Of a stretch of 64,000 nucleotides of DNA, positions 1-10,459 are shown piece after piece (position 1 is the first letter of the stretch; the number at the start of each line of letters is the position of its first letter). Source of the DNA: Hymenopellis radicata (lineage: Eukaryota > Basidiomycota > Agaricomycetes > Agaricales > Physalacriaceae); contig JADNRX010000003.1 of NCBI GenBank assembly GCA_015501595.1, positions 1-64,000 on the forward strand, given 5' to 3'. Position numbers and translations under genes: made by a program. The notes beneath the pieces are model-generated. The model saw nothing but the letters and a program-made list of their open reading frames with translations, was not told the origin of the DNA and did not search any database.

Positions 1-894
1 GAAAGGCTTGTAATGTTGATGGGAGTTACAGAGACATCGCTTTCCGCTGTTGGTCGACCAGGGCTAACAGATAAGATAAGATAAGATGAAATGGACAGCT
101 TTGCGCAGTGTGCATGCAAGCCTCGAAACTCTGCTCAAAACTTGCGAGAAAAGGCAGGTAACAAGTGAAGATCTTTGGATCTCTACTAGAATGTTTCGCG
201 CGTTTCTGAGGGTGGGGCACTAGTTGGGGTTATACTCTTCTACAGGATCGCAAGCTATATATCCAGGTTCACTGCGTTCCTGCTGGGATTTCCATTTACT
301 TTTTTGGATGCGATGGACCTAAGGTGACGTGAAACACCTCCGATGGGACCGAAGGTTGTGCCCTGTAGGTAAAGTGGCGTAAGCCCTAGCCTAGGTTAAT
401 CGGCCTCGGAGACAGCGTGCCTCCACAAAGATGCCATGTCAGATAGCAACGACGTGATTTATTTACCTGTAACGTATCCACGACCCGGCTAAGGGAGTGA
501 ATTGATAGATAGCACCCATGAGTCAGAGCCAGCGTGCAGCTAATTTATTGTCAGAAGCAGAGAAGACCTTGCAAGTCGGAGCTGAAACAGATCCTTTGAG
601 TCTTGACCGACCTCGAGGCCCGCTTTTGAATGAGAGAAAGTATGGCAGCATCAACGTCGAAATTGCAAGGTATACTAAAGGAAACAGACGAGTGACAGTC
701 CTCAGATCAACCCTGCACAGAGACATCCGCTTGGTTTCCCCCTTCCAACATGCGTTAGACGCAGATCTTGGATACCGTTGGCAAATAGCGACGCCCTCAC
801 CCAACTTATCACCACCCACGTCCATACTACCGCACCCGGATTCTATATAACACTCGTTTTGCCTTTTTTTTCATTTTTCTCGTTATTATCAACA
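1..894. other. Upstream gap, no supported gene
   Basis: No reading frame here shows a recognisable domain or a convincing exon chain. The last 50 bases serve as the promoter and leader of the G-alpha gene that starts at 895. Nothing else is seen. Confidence 0.5.
844..850 (+). promoter_or_regulatory. TATA-like box of G-alpha gene
   Basis: TATATAA lies 45 bases before the ATG at 895 and is followed by a pyrimidine-rich stretch. The position suits a core promoter with a short leader. Confidence 0.45.
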
Positions 895-2667
895 ATGTCC
901 TCGGCGTCGCGCAAGGGCAAGTCCAAGGCGGCCAGCATCGCGGACCCCTCCGAGAACCCATTCGTCGCCCACCCCAAGCCGCCGTCCGGCGAGGACCCGG
1001 CGCAGCGCGCGCAGCGGGTCAAGAGCCTCCAAGACGCGCAGGCGACCTCGAAACGGATCGACGACGACATCGCGGAGGCCAAAAAGTGGCACGATAGGCG
1101 GAAAAGAGCGCTGAAAATACTACTATTAGGTCTGTAACATCAGTTCTCTTCAAGCCCGGCAAGTCCTTTACTTGTCCAACCACACAGGTCAAGCAGAATC
1201 AGGCAAAGTCGGTCTTAACAAGTTTAATTTCTGTTGTGCCCGGCTTACTCTTCCCGCGTCATTAGAGCACTGTTCTCAAAAGTGCGTATTTCTCCAAGTG
1301 TTGTTGAGAGCGAGCTGCGACTGTCATTTAAGATTTCCAGCTTGCATACGCGCCCGCCGTGTTCCAGAACGAGCGTAGCGCCTGGAAGCGAATCGTCCAG
1401 CTCAACCTAATACGGTCCGTCAAGACCATCCTCGACGCTCTCCAAGAGGAACGGGCAGAACTTTCCCCATCCGAGCGCGAGACTGATGATCACAAAGAGC
1501 TCCGGCGCCTACATCTATCGCTATCGCCTCTCCTCGGTCTCATACGGGATAGCCGTATTCTGTGCGACGACGACAGCCAAGGCATCAGTGTACGCGCAGG
1601 CGGCGGGTGGAAGGAGCTCTTCACGCGCAGCGAGCGGCTATCGACGGACTCTGCTATCATTAATCGTATCCAGTTGACCAAGAATGATCCCACCCTACTG
1701 TTGGACGCGTCGAGAGACGACATCATCGCCGTCTGGCAGAGTCCTATCGTGCGCCAGATATTGGAAGCGAAAGGAATCAGACTTGAAGAAACAAGTGGCT
1801 TGTCAGTCTTGTCCTCTATCACTCGCTATCTTTGTAATGACACGGTTTAGCTTCCTCGACGACACTGCACGTATTGCCCGCAGCGACTATTACGCTACAG
1901 ACAGTGAGCATTACCGGATTCACGCATTCCGCGCTTACACGTCCTTCAGACGACATCGTCCGCGCACGGGTACGCACCCTCGGCGTCGAAGAGCACCACT
2001 TTGTCGCAGAGACGGCAAAGACAAGGGCGCTGACTTTTTCATCGCCGACGTCGGCGGTTCGCGCACCGCGCGTGCATCGTGGGTGCCCTACTTTGACGAC
2101 GTCGACCCATACTCTTCCTCGCTCCGTTCGCGTTCCACCAGATGCTCGAAGAGGACCCGCGCGTCAACAGGCTCGAGGACTCGCTGTCGCTGTGGCGACA
2201 GATATGCGAAAACAAACTATTAGCACATGCGACTATAATCTTATTCCTGAATAAAGTAGGCGCCTCTGCTCTGGATGTGTTTTTCTGATATGTTGTGAGT
2301 AGAAGGACATCCTAGCGAAAACGCTAGCGGCAGGCGTGCAAGTGAGCCGCCACGTTCCCAGCTACTCGGACGAGAACAACGTTGCGAGTGTAACCAAATG
2401 TTCGTCGTATTCTGTTCTTTATCCTCGGCTGACCCCGTGGTATAGACTTTCGCGATCGATTTAAACACTACCACCGCAAACTATCTCCAATCCAACGGAC
2501 GTTCGTAGTGTACGAAACGTCCGCCATCGAAACGAGGGCCATGCATGCAGTCGTTGTAGCAGGTCAGTTCAACTACTGTTCACTCTGCGCGTCGTCAGTG
2601 CTGACTTGGCGTTCTAGTACACGACAGCATCATTCGGAAGAATCTGGTGGATAGTGATATCATATAA
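895..2667 (+). CDS. Heterotrimeric G-protein alpha subunit, two frame breaks
   Basis: Guanine-nucleotide-binding alpha subunit relaying receptor signals at the plasma membrane. Nine exons can be joined: 895-1129, 1188-1207, 1266-1281, 1333-1801, 1851-1903, 1950-2255, 2303-2399, 2446-2562, 2618-2667. They give in order the P-loop LLLGQAESGKSTVLKNFQLA, the G2 region around DIVRARVRTLGV, the G3 motif DVGGSR, the G4 motif NKKD and a C-terminal helix ending in DSDII. Length is about 454 residues, longer than canonical 353-residue alphas, with an insertion in the helical domain as in the expanded Agaricomycete group. The G3 catalytic glutamine is serine. The frame moves by one base near 2012-2020 and again near 2103-2107; two lost bases would restore it (1363 + 2 = 1365 coding bases). 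It is therefore either a recent pseudogene or affected by sequence error. There is no N-terminal MG myristoylation signal. Confidence 0.85.
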
Positions 2668-3067
2668 TATGTATGTATGCCTTGTACGACTCCCGGTTTA
2701 TTGTTATGCTGTGTAGTGTAAACACTATCGATTTGTCTTCGCATTCGACTGCGCGCTTTCGAAATGTGTCTGTGCGTAAGCACACCACCACCACACGACA
2801 CCAGGCTAGTAGGCGCCAAAGTGCCCGCGTACACATTCACCATCAACGAATGCTGGCAACGAGAATCACTTGGAAATGATATGTGCAGTGGTCTATTGAC
2901 GGATTGTTTATAGTATCGTACAATTACAGGCGTAACAAATCTAACAAGACAACAATCCTAAGCGTAGATAACCAGGATAAGAATAGTATGAGCGGTGAAT
3001 GCATGAATATAATGAGATGCTTGGAGATACAGTGACGATAAGAAAATAAATAATAGATGTCAGTCAT
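2668..3067. other. Convergent intergenic region
   Basis: AT-rich 3' flanks of the G-alpha gene and of the ribonucleotide reductase gene meet here. No gene is seen. Confidence 0.5.
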
Positions 3068-4533
3068 TTAGAAGTCCTCGTCAAGCAGGCTATAAAGATG
3101 TATTAGTATTGCATACAGCAGTGGGCGAAAGTAGACATACAATGCTTTCGACGTCGTTGAGGAGTCGGCGGTACCAGAGTGGTTGATACCAGCCTTGGAG
3201 TAATCCGACACCCGCTTCTCGAAGAAGTTGGTCTTGCCTTGCAGCGAGATCATGTCCATGAAGTCGAAGGGGTTCGTCACGTTGTACACCTTGTCGTTTC
3301 CAAGAGCGACCAGGAGACGGTCAGCGACAAACTCAATGTACTGGCACATCAAGTTGGCGTTCATGCCAATGAGCGAGACAGGCAGTGCGTCTAGATGAAA
3401 AAGTCAGACTAAAAGTAGGCCAGGATCTAGAGAAACATACCAGTGAGGAACTCCTGCTCAATCTTGACAGCCTCGGTGATGATAGTCTTGACGACCTCGG
3501 GGTGGGGGCGACGTTTCAGGTGAGTGAAGAGAAGGCAAGCAAAGTCAGTGTGCATGCCCTCATCACGGCTGATGAGCTCGTTTGAGAATGTAAGGCCTGG
3601 CATGAGGCCACGCTTCTTCATCCAGAAGATGGAGGCAAAGGAGCCAGAGAAGAAGATACCCTCAACGGCTGCGAACGCGACGAGGCGCTCTGCAAAGGTG
3701 GAGCGGTGATCATTGATCCAGCGAATGGCCCAGTCAGCCTTCCTCTTGATGCAAGGAATAGTCTCGATGGCGTCAAAGAGGTACTCGCGGCGAGCGGGGT
3801 CCTTAATGTAGGTGTCGATGAGGAGGGAGTAGGTCTCCGAGTGAATGTTCTCCATCATAATTTGGAAACCGTAGAAGCAACGCGCCTCAGCAGCCTGGAC
3901 CTCGCCAGAGAAACGCTCGACAAGGTTCTCGTTGACAATACCGTCAGAGGCAGCGAAGAACGCAAGGACGTGGGAAAGGAAGTGACGCTCGTTGTCGGTC
4001 AGGCGGTTGTTCCAGTCGTGGAGGTCCTTGGACAGGTCCATCTCCTCGGCGGTCCAGAAAGAGGCCTCAGCTTTCTTGTACATTTGCCAAATCTAAGACA
4101 AAGTCAGATACGACCGCGACGTGCTGGGTAGGACACACACCTCGTGATACTGGATAGGGAACAATACGAAACGACGCTTCGAGTCTTTGAGCAGAGGCTC
4201 CTCGCCTACGTGGAGATCAGTAAAGGCGAGAGAGCATAGGCAATAAAGAACACGTACTCTCAGGCAGGTCGACCTCACCCACAAACTTTTTACGGAGCTC
4301 TTCGAGGTCAGACTCGTCGGCGACGGTGTCTGGCGATGTCGACCTCCGCTCGTCGTCAATCTTTTTCACGGCGGGCTTCTTGGTGGGTGACTCGAGGGTA
4401 AACTGCTTGGCAAAGCTAGCAGTCATCTACACGCGCGACTAATTAGTAACGCGACAAACGACGGCGACAAGGACAACGACGAGCGCACCTTCTTGCTAGG
4501 CGTCTCTGGGATAATAGCGGTGGCAGGAGACAT
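3068..4533 (-). CDS. RNR2: Ribonucleoside-diphosphate reductase small subunit
   Basis: Class I ribonucleotide reductase beta subunit; it houses the di-iron tyrosyl radical needed to make dNTPs and pairs with the large subunit in cytosol and nucleus. Six exons on the minus strand: 4533-4489, 4426-4258, 4205-4141, 4092-3441, 3390-3141, 3089-3068, totalling 400 codons plus stop with all phases closing. Visible family marks are [12 protein letters not shown], the helix with EARCFYGFQ, the ligand/radical helix [15 protein letters not shown], the ligands in [23 protein letters not shown], and the C-terminal tail FLLDEDF that docks on the large subunit. The frame is intact throughout. The upstream region carries five ACGCGT boxes, suggesting G1/S control. 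Confidence 0.96.
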
Positions 4534-5419
4534 CGTAGTGAGAGGATAAAGTCAAGAAAGTAGGAGAAAGGATGTGGTAGTGAAGAGAAAGCTAGAGGGC
4601 GAGCGAGCAGGGTTATATATCAAACCCGGTCGTTGACGGGGCAAACAAAAAACAACGCGCACGTGAGTTTTTTCAACGCGCTGTCACGCGTCACGTTGAG
4701 TCAATAATGGTCTGATTCGGGCTTATCTGATAACGATTGTGGCCATGAGTAAGCCGGTTCCTCGCGTCAATAAAGCGCGTTGCATCACAATACAAAACCT
4801 GCATTGTTACCACACGTCCACTACTGGGCCACCTCATTCCCAAGTCCAGATGATTGTCCCATTGTATGGTATTAGTCTTGCCCAAAGACCAGAACGCGTC
4901 TAGTAAAACACGCGTATATATGTCAACGCGTGATTGTATGTACGTCAAATGTACGCCACGTCTGGACTGCGTGCCATCGCTCGATGCCAACTCGTGTAAT
5001 GTAATAAGTATTCAAAGGAGGGAATCAACTTGACAGAGGAGGGCACGACGCGCTTATAAACGCGTGAACAGGAGGCTTGGCACGGACACCCAGCTCATAT
5101 AGATCTTTTGGACGCTCGCGATAAGCAAACTTGATCTACTGTGCGTCGAATATGCCGCTGAGTTTGAGGATCCGGAATGAATTCGTGGGCTAAATTTATC
5201 GATGGTTCCTGGTTGGTTCCTTGCTCGCCATCATCGGTCCTCCCCTCACTGCCATTATCCATAGAGCTCTGCTTTGCAACGAATACCTAACTTTAGAGTC
5301 TTGGAGGCTATTTTTTCGCCGCAGCGGTATATTCTCACCCCTAACTGCTCTAAAAATGGTCAGATGCCGCCGCGCTTATATAGTTAGGCTTGGTCTTCCA
5401 TCCTAGCTCCGTCCTTGCC
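4534..5419. other. Divergent promoter region RNR2/PSD
   Basis: Shared upstream region of the minus-strand reductase gene and the plus-strand decarboxylase gene. It contains the ACGCGT cluster described separately. No coding exon is supported. Confidence 0.6.
4686..5065. promoter_or_regulatory. Cluster of five ACGCGT (MCB-like) boxes
   Basis: ACGCGT occurs at 4686-4691, 4894-4899, 4910-4915, 4926-4931 and 5060-5065, upstream of the reductase start at 4533. Three of them start exactly 16 bases apart. In yeasts this hexamer is the MluI cell-cycle box bound by MBF (Mbp1/Swi6 type) and controls RNR genes at G1/S. Function here is inferred from that precedent. Confidence 0.65.
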
Positions 5420-7028
5420 ATGGTTGCCTGCAGTATACCCACTCCCACGATACCCAACATCTTCAAGTACAAACTATACAAATCTCTCCCTACTAATGGT
5501 CTCCCCGCTCTCCCAGTCGCCATCATCACCCCGAGGATATCTTCTCATTAGCCGCCATTCCTTCCCATGCCGTCGCAGACCGGCCATTGGAATTGGGCCT
5601 CGCGCAGGAGAGTCTCAAGAACACGGACCATGACCATCTAGCACAAGCGCTCGAGTCGCTGATTGATAACTCGGCCACTTCGAACCACGATGTATCACAG
5701 GGGGTGGATATGCATTCTATGCACCTTTTCAACGCGCCGTGGCTGCACAAGCTGATTCCTGAACTCGAGAAACTGGCAGCTCAATATCATGTTGGAAACT
5801 TCGTTCGCATTCGGGCTACTGGGAAGAAGATATTTGAGAGTATGCCTATTTATGCGAGGTCAGTTTAATCGTATCATATGGGTACGCGCCTTGACAAAGT
5901 TCATTGTAGAATTGGCATGCACCTTCTGTTCTATGGCAAGCCGCAGGTGCTCCTCCTAGGGACGGAGACAGTGGGCAACTTCTTGAAGCGACTTTCAGTC
6001 AAGGTGCGACGCACGTTTATTTTGAGGACAAGCGGAATCTGATTTATTTGAACAGCAAGGGAAGATCTACGACAGTCCAGAGTCTGCGGAATCCATACAC
6101 TCCTTCGTGAAAACGTATTCTCTTTCCTTGACACAACTTCTCGAGCCTGATATCTGCAAATACCCGACCTTCAACGCGTTCTTTTCGAGGTTTGCAACAC
6201 TACAAGTTGACTTGACTATTCTCTGACGCGTTCCCATTTGATAGAAAGCTACAACCAGATGCTCGTCCCGTTCAAAACATCGATGATCCTCTTGGCATAT
6301 GTAGTGCAGCCGATTGTCGGCTCGCCGTCTACCAAACGTTTGACTTGGCTCGCGAGTTCTGGGTAAAGGGGTACAACTTTACTGTCCCAGAGCTCCTCGC
6401 AGTAGACGCTGCTTCCGAAACTGCTATCAAATTCGATGGATCGAGCTTGGCAATCTTCAGACTTGCACCTCAAGACTATCACAGATACCATTGCCCTATC
6501 GATGGTACAATTGACGGGGAACCCACCCTAGTCTCTGGACAATACTACACTGGTACGTTCGCTGTCAGTGTTGTGACGTATCTAATGACTGTTGCAGTTA
6601 ATCCTCAGGCGATCAATGAGCCCTCATTCGATGTGCTCACGGCTAATGTGCGGTCAATCCTGTACATGACGCACGCACCCACTGGGAAGAAGATGGCGTT
6701 TATTGCTGTTGGTGCCCTTTTGGTGGGCAGCATCGTATGGACATTTGGTGGGGAAGACCGCAAAGGTGACGCGAAAGGGATCAAAGTAAAGAGAGGAGAA
6801 GAACTTGGATGCTTCAAGTATGGTGGCAGCACTATTGTCGCGCTGTTTGAGAAGGGTCTACTTGAGTAAGTCGGCGACATAATCTGACATTTGTGATACT
6901 CATTCATTGCGCATTGAAGATTCGACGCTGACCTTGTCAAGACATCACAAGAGACTCTGGAGACGTTAGTTCAGGTCGGCGAGTCTATTGGAACATCCGT
7001 CAAGGAATCATGCCACGATCACCACTAA
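5420..7028 (+). CDS. Phosphatidylserine decarboxylase family protein
   Basis: Pyruvoyl-dependent decarboxylase expected to convert phosphatidylserine to phosphatidylethanolamine. Seven exons (5420-5466, 5517-5858, 5910-6003, 6056-6189, 6245-6552, 6598-6865, 6920-7028) give 433 residues with every phase closing. Family marks are FNAFFSRKLQPDARPV, the FWVKGYNFTVPELL block, FRLAPQDYHRYHCPIDG, the YYTVNPQAIN segment, and near the C terminus YGGST, the self-cleavage site whose serine becomes the pyruvoyl group (LGST in the bacterial enzyme). A strong branch site TACTAAT is visible in intron 1. There is no C2 domain, so it is not the large PSD2 type. PSD relatives acting on other amino-acid substrates exist in mushrooms, so the substrate is inferred. 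Confidence 0.9.
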
Positions 7029-7273
7029 CGTACTACACATACCCATGGATCCCACTGTAAACTATCTACATGACTAATAACAGTACCTTTGACTTGTGTA
7101 CGTGTTCTATCCAACTCTCGAGGATATTGTCAGCGTCCTTTCGAAGTGGGTTGCTGAGTACGCGGTGACAAATGGCGATGATGAAATCTAGATCTCCTTT
7201 CCAATTCCATTCATAATCCCGATCCCGAGCACTACCGCTGCTCTCCCTCTTCCACGACCGACCGCTCTAAACA

Positions 7274-8090
7274 ATGGTATCACTAACCAACGGACTCGAA
7301 AAATGCGCAGCTCAAAAGTGGCACCCGACTCTCATAGTGGATCCACCAGAACGCAAGGAATTCGCATTCGATTCGATGGACGATGCGCTGGCGGCGTTCA
7401 AGGCCGGGGAATTCTTGGTGGTGATGGACGATGAAAGCCGGGAAAACGAGGGCGATCTCATCATCGCTGGCAGTCTGTGCACGACCGAGAAAATGGCCTG
7501 GATGATCAAGCACACTAGGTGCGTGTCCATTCCATTCCGTTCCAAATTCCATCACGGACTGACTCGGAAATAATAATAGTGGTTATATATGCGTAGCACT
7601 CACGCCCGACCGCGTAGCAGAGCTTCAGCTTCCCATGATGGTCGCGGAGAACCAAGACCGCCATCGGACAGCATATACCGTCACTGTCGATTACAAGCAT
7701 GGTCCGTAGTAGTCTAATTACCGCATTCGCCTGAGCTTAAAATGCCTTTCTTTCGTAGGAACCACCACCGGCATATCTGCGCACGACCGCGCACTAACCG
7801 CACGCGCCCTCGCCACGCCGACGTGTTCGGCCGACGACTTTGTGCGGCCCGGCCACATCGTGCCGCTGCGCGCGCGGGAGGGCGGCATCCTGACACGCCG
7901 CGGCCACACGGAGTCGGGTGTGGATCTGTGCATGCTCAGCGCGCTCCCGCAAGCGGGCATTCTGTGCGAGCTGGTGAACGACAACGCGGAGGGGAGTATG
8001 ATGCGCCGCGATGACTGCCGCGCGTTTGCAGACAGGTGGGGCCTCAAGATGATTAGTGTGGAGATGCTCGCGGAGGCACGCAGACAGTGA
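7274..8090 (+). CDS. RIB3: 3,4-dihydroxy-2-butanone-4-phosphate synthase
   Basis: Riboflavin pathway enzyme turning ribulose 5-phosphate into dihydroxybutanone phosphate and formate. Three exons, 7274-7518, 7580-7701 and 7759-8090, give 232 residues. The metal/substrate loop [14 protein letters not shown] is at about residues 50-63, followed by the [14 protein letters not shown] segment and the second metal-binding motif [14 protein letters not shown]. Length fits the single-domain fungal enzyme; no GTP cyclohydrolase II domain follows. The start is the first ATG of the open frame and lies about 245 bases after the end of the PSD gene, same strand. The frame is intact. Confidence 0.95.
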
Positions 8091-8239
8091 AAGAGTGTTC
8101 AAAATGTATATCATACAAGAGCTTGGATTATTACAGTATTTTTTGGTGTAACTTATCGTGTAATTAGCTCCCTCATCTAGACAGACGCAACGGCGCGCCA
8201 CCTCGGAGAACATGGACATCACTCGCTTTCAACGCGTGT

Positions 8240-8402
8240 AGCGCGACATATGAAAACCCCAGATCGTGAATGAATTCAAGTTCAAAGTCCGGGTACGATG
8301 CCTCCGGAAGGGTGAAGGACCCAGGGAGACTTCATAACATATGAAAACCCGAGATGAATTCAAGTTCAGAGTCCGGTACGATGACAGGGAGACCTCATAC
8401 CT
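8240..8402. repeat. Two-copy imperfect tandem repeat
   Basis: Two adjacent units of roughly 70 to 90 bases share CATATGAAAACCC, GAATTCAAGTTCA and a GGTACGATG core, followed by an AGGGAGAC block. The second unit is shorter by small deletions. Confidence 0.6.
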
Positions 8403-8549
8403 GACGTTTATCCTCGGAATCCAAGGACAGGTGGTCTGGGTGTTGTGTTATATTAACGAAGGCTCAATGCGCAGTATGTAAGTGCTATCGATATGAAGAG
8501 TCAATGCACAATGAAAAGGCCGCACGACTGCGGCAAGCTGAGTCCATAA

Positions 8550-8912
8550 CCTACCTTACTTCAACCCAAGTATCCCGTTGTAGGGGCCTCCGGCGGCGAA
8601 AATCCTAGTTTGAATCAGATGGAGTTCACTTGCGTCGACACGGTCACATGTAGACAAGACGAGCAGGTAATCAGCCTTCTCACGCAGAAGGCACTAGCAG
8701 AGAAGGAGTTACAAGCAGGGAACGTGGTATGGAAAATGAAATTGAGGTGGAATACTTGAAGTGAGTTGGGGAGCTTCGCTGTCGGCGGGAAAGGAGACGA
8801 CTGATCAAAGCTAGAAGAAGCAAGGTACAGACCAGCGTTCGGAGTCATCTGAGTGCAGCCGTCCGTTGAATAGATATCTGTCGATGAGGATGAGCTGAGG
8901 TGCTGCTATGGG
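8550..8912 (-). pseudogene. Decayed partial copy of the macro-domain gene
   Basis: Four blocks repeat, in the same order, sequence of the macro-domain locus: around 8553 (like 9320), 8591 (like 9367), 8640 (like 9428) and 8875-8909 (like 10173-10207, about 31 of 35 bases identical). The last block covers the start of the protein; read on the minus strand, the codon matching the ATG at 10204 is ATA. Most of the domain-coding middle is missing, so it cannot make the protein. Confidence 0.6.
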
Positions 8913-9448
8913 AAAAAAATCCCTACATAATCATTCGAAGACTTCACCTATGGGAGCGCTCAAATTCGGGCCCTTGCGATTCGAAGCACCCAGTTTCACA
9001 GATAGACCTAGGGATGGTGAGATGGTGAGTGAAGGCCACAATTAGAGTGCTTCTGAAGGAGTAGCTCGCATGATGAATGAGCAGACAGGAAATTCCTAGA
9101 TATGTTGAACGATTCTGCAGGAAAAGTGAACGGCAAGCATAGACTGATCCCAAAGGAGTGATGGAACACTTATACTTGGAAAGAAAGCATTGTAATAAGT
9201 ATCCTTCAACATCATTAGAACAGCCCTTTGCACTTGTGCAGCAGAAAAAACAGGTGAATACTGGTGCAGGAACTGTACTGCGAGAGTTAATGACGGCCGA
9301 CCGGCGGTCAACAAACCTACCTTGTTCCAACCCGAGTATCCGTTGCTTGAAGGGTAGATGCGGACGGCGGCGAAAATCAGAAGATCCCAATGCGAATGGA
9401 CGCGAAAAGCCGAGATTCATTCGTCAACACGGTCACATGCAGAAAATT

Positions 9449-10204
9449 CTACAAGTTGAACGTGGCCTCGACCTCCCTCACGGAAGGTTCCACGTTATCC
9501 CAATCCGCATTTGCAAACCCAAAATGGAAGTGTTTGATGGCTAGAACCATCTGTTTCGCGCATTTTTCGTAGCTGATCTTTCCCCAGCCAGTACCGAGCC
9601 CCGTCATAAGGATGGTCTGAATCCTCTGCTCGGGCAACGACTCGTTCCAAGCATGTACTTCAGAAAGTAGCGAGTACATGCAATTATAAACAAGGTCGTG
9701 GTGCCAGGCCATATTCTGCGGCTGGCGCATCGTTGGAACGATGGCGATGGTGGTCGCTGACCACTTGTTCTTCGAGGCAGTAACCTCGAAGGGGAGAGAT
9801 GCGATGGTACAGGAAGATGGAGGTGCGTAGCCTCTGTACCGCTTCAGCAGAGCGGCCTGACAGCATCGCGTCAACGTATGCACTCCGTGATTACCGTGCG
9901 CGAACGCCACGGACAGCACTTTGTCATAACTGGGTCAAGTTTAAGCACAAGCAGCGGGGTCAGAACCCGAAGCGTACCCGCCGTCCATTATTCCAAAAGA
10001 GTTGGCGGGAGAGACCAGACAGTCGCATTGAACTTGTTCGACAGGAAGGTCAGTGAGCGAGCCTTCCAGAATGGTAATATTAGACTTGATAGGCAGATCA
10101 GATAAGTATTCGTCTACAGCGGCGGCCCAAGCATCGCAGAGAGGCGATCTGCGACCGTGAGGGGTATCTTTGGGTCTGTCAATGAGGATGAGCCGAGGTA
10201 CTGC
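9449..10204 (-). CDS. Macro-domain (ADP-ribose binding type) protein
   Basis: Two exons, 10204-9978 and 9929-9449, encode about 235 residues. The N terminus PRLILIDRP is followed by CDCLVSPANSFGIMDGG, the macro-domain loop that holds the ADP-ribose, then a block with SATTIAIVPTMR and the late motif TGLGTGWGK. This arrangement resembles fungal single macro-domain proteins such as yeast YMR087W, which hydrolyse or bind ADP-ribose derivatives; the exact substrate is unknown. An in-frame ATG at 10240 would add 12 residues; 10204 was chosen because the conserved start begins there. The gene is divergent from the carrier gene, with 255 bases between starts. Confidence 0.75.
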
Positions 10205-10459
10205 CATGGAAGAATCAGCCAAGTTACGATGTGGCGGCATGGCTAGCCGGGTGATCCGCTCCGAAGCGTGCGCTCCCTGATTGGCTACGGACTGAGTCGG
10301 ACCCGGGTCACCAGTTTTTCTGCGTCCGCCTTGTTCCGCTTAGTGTTCTCCTTACACCACCTCGACGAGCTCTATCTCTCGTTTGAACCAGTTGCGCACT
10401 TGGGACAGGCCCTCCCACAAGTTGCTTTAGACCTAGACTTCTTACGACCTCTGTTAATA

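Larger units (their letters stand above)
8091..9448. other. Gene-poor region with decayed repeats
   Basis: No intact gene. It holds a two-copy tandem repeat near 8240-8402 and a decayed partial copy of the neighbouring macro-domain gene near 8550-8912. The longest frame (8944-9420, minus) has no recognisable domain. Confidence 0.5.

Noticed and set aside
895..2667. Programmed ribosomal frameshifting in G-alpha
   Set aside because: No slippery heptamer at either slip, and similar slips occur in many unrelated genes of the window.
5420..7028. Tryptophan decarboxylase of the psilocybin type
   Set aside because: The gene is in the same superfamily, but motifs such as APQDYHRYHCPIDG fit ordinary phosphatidylserine decarboxylases, and no kinase, methyltransferase or P450 partner lies nearby.
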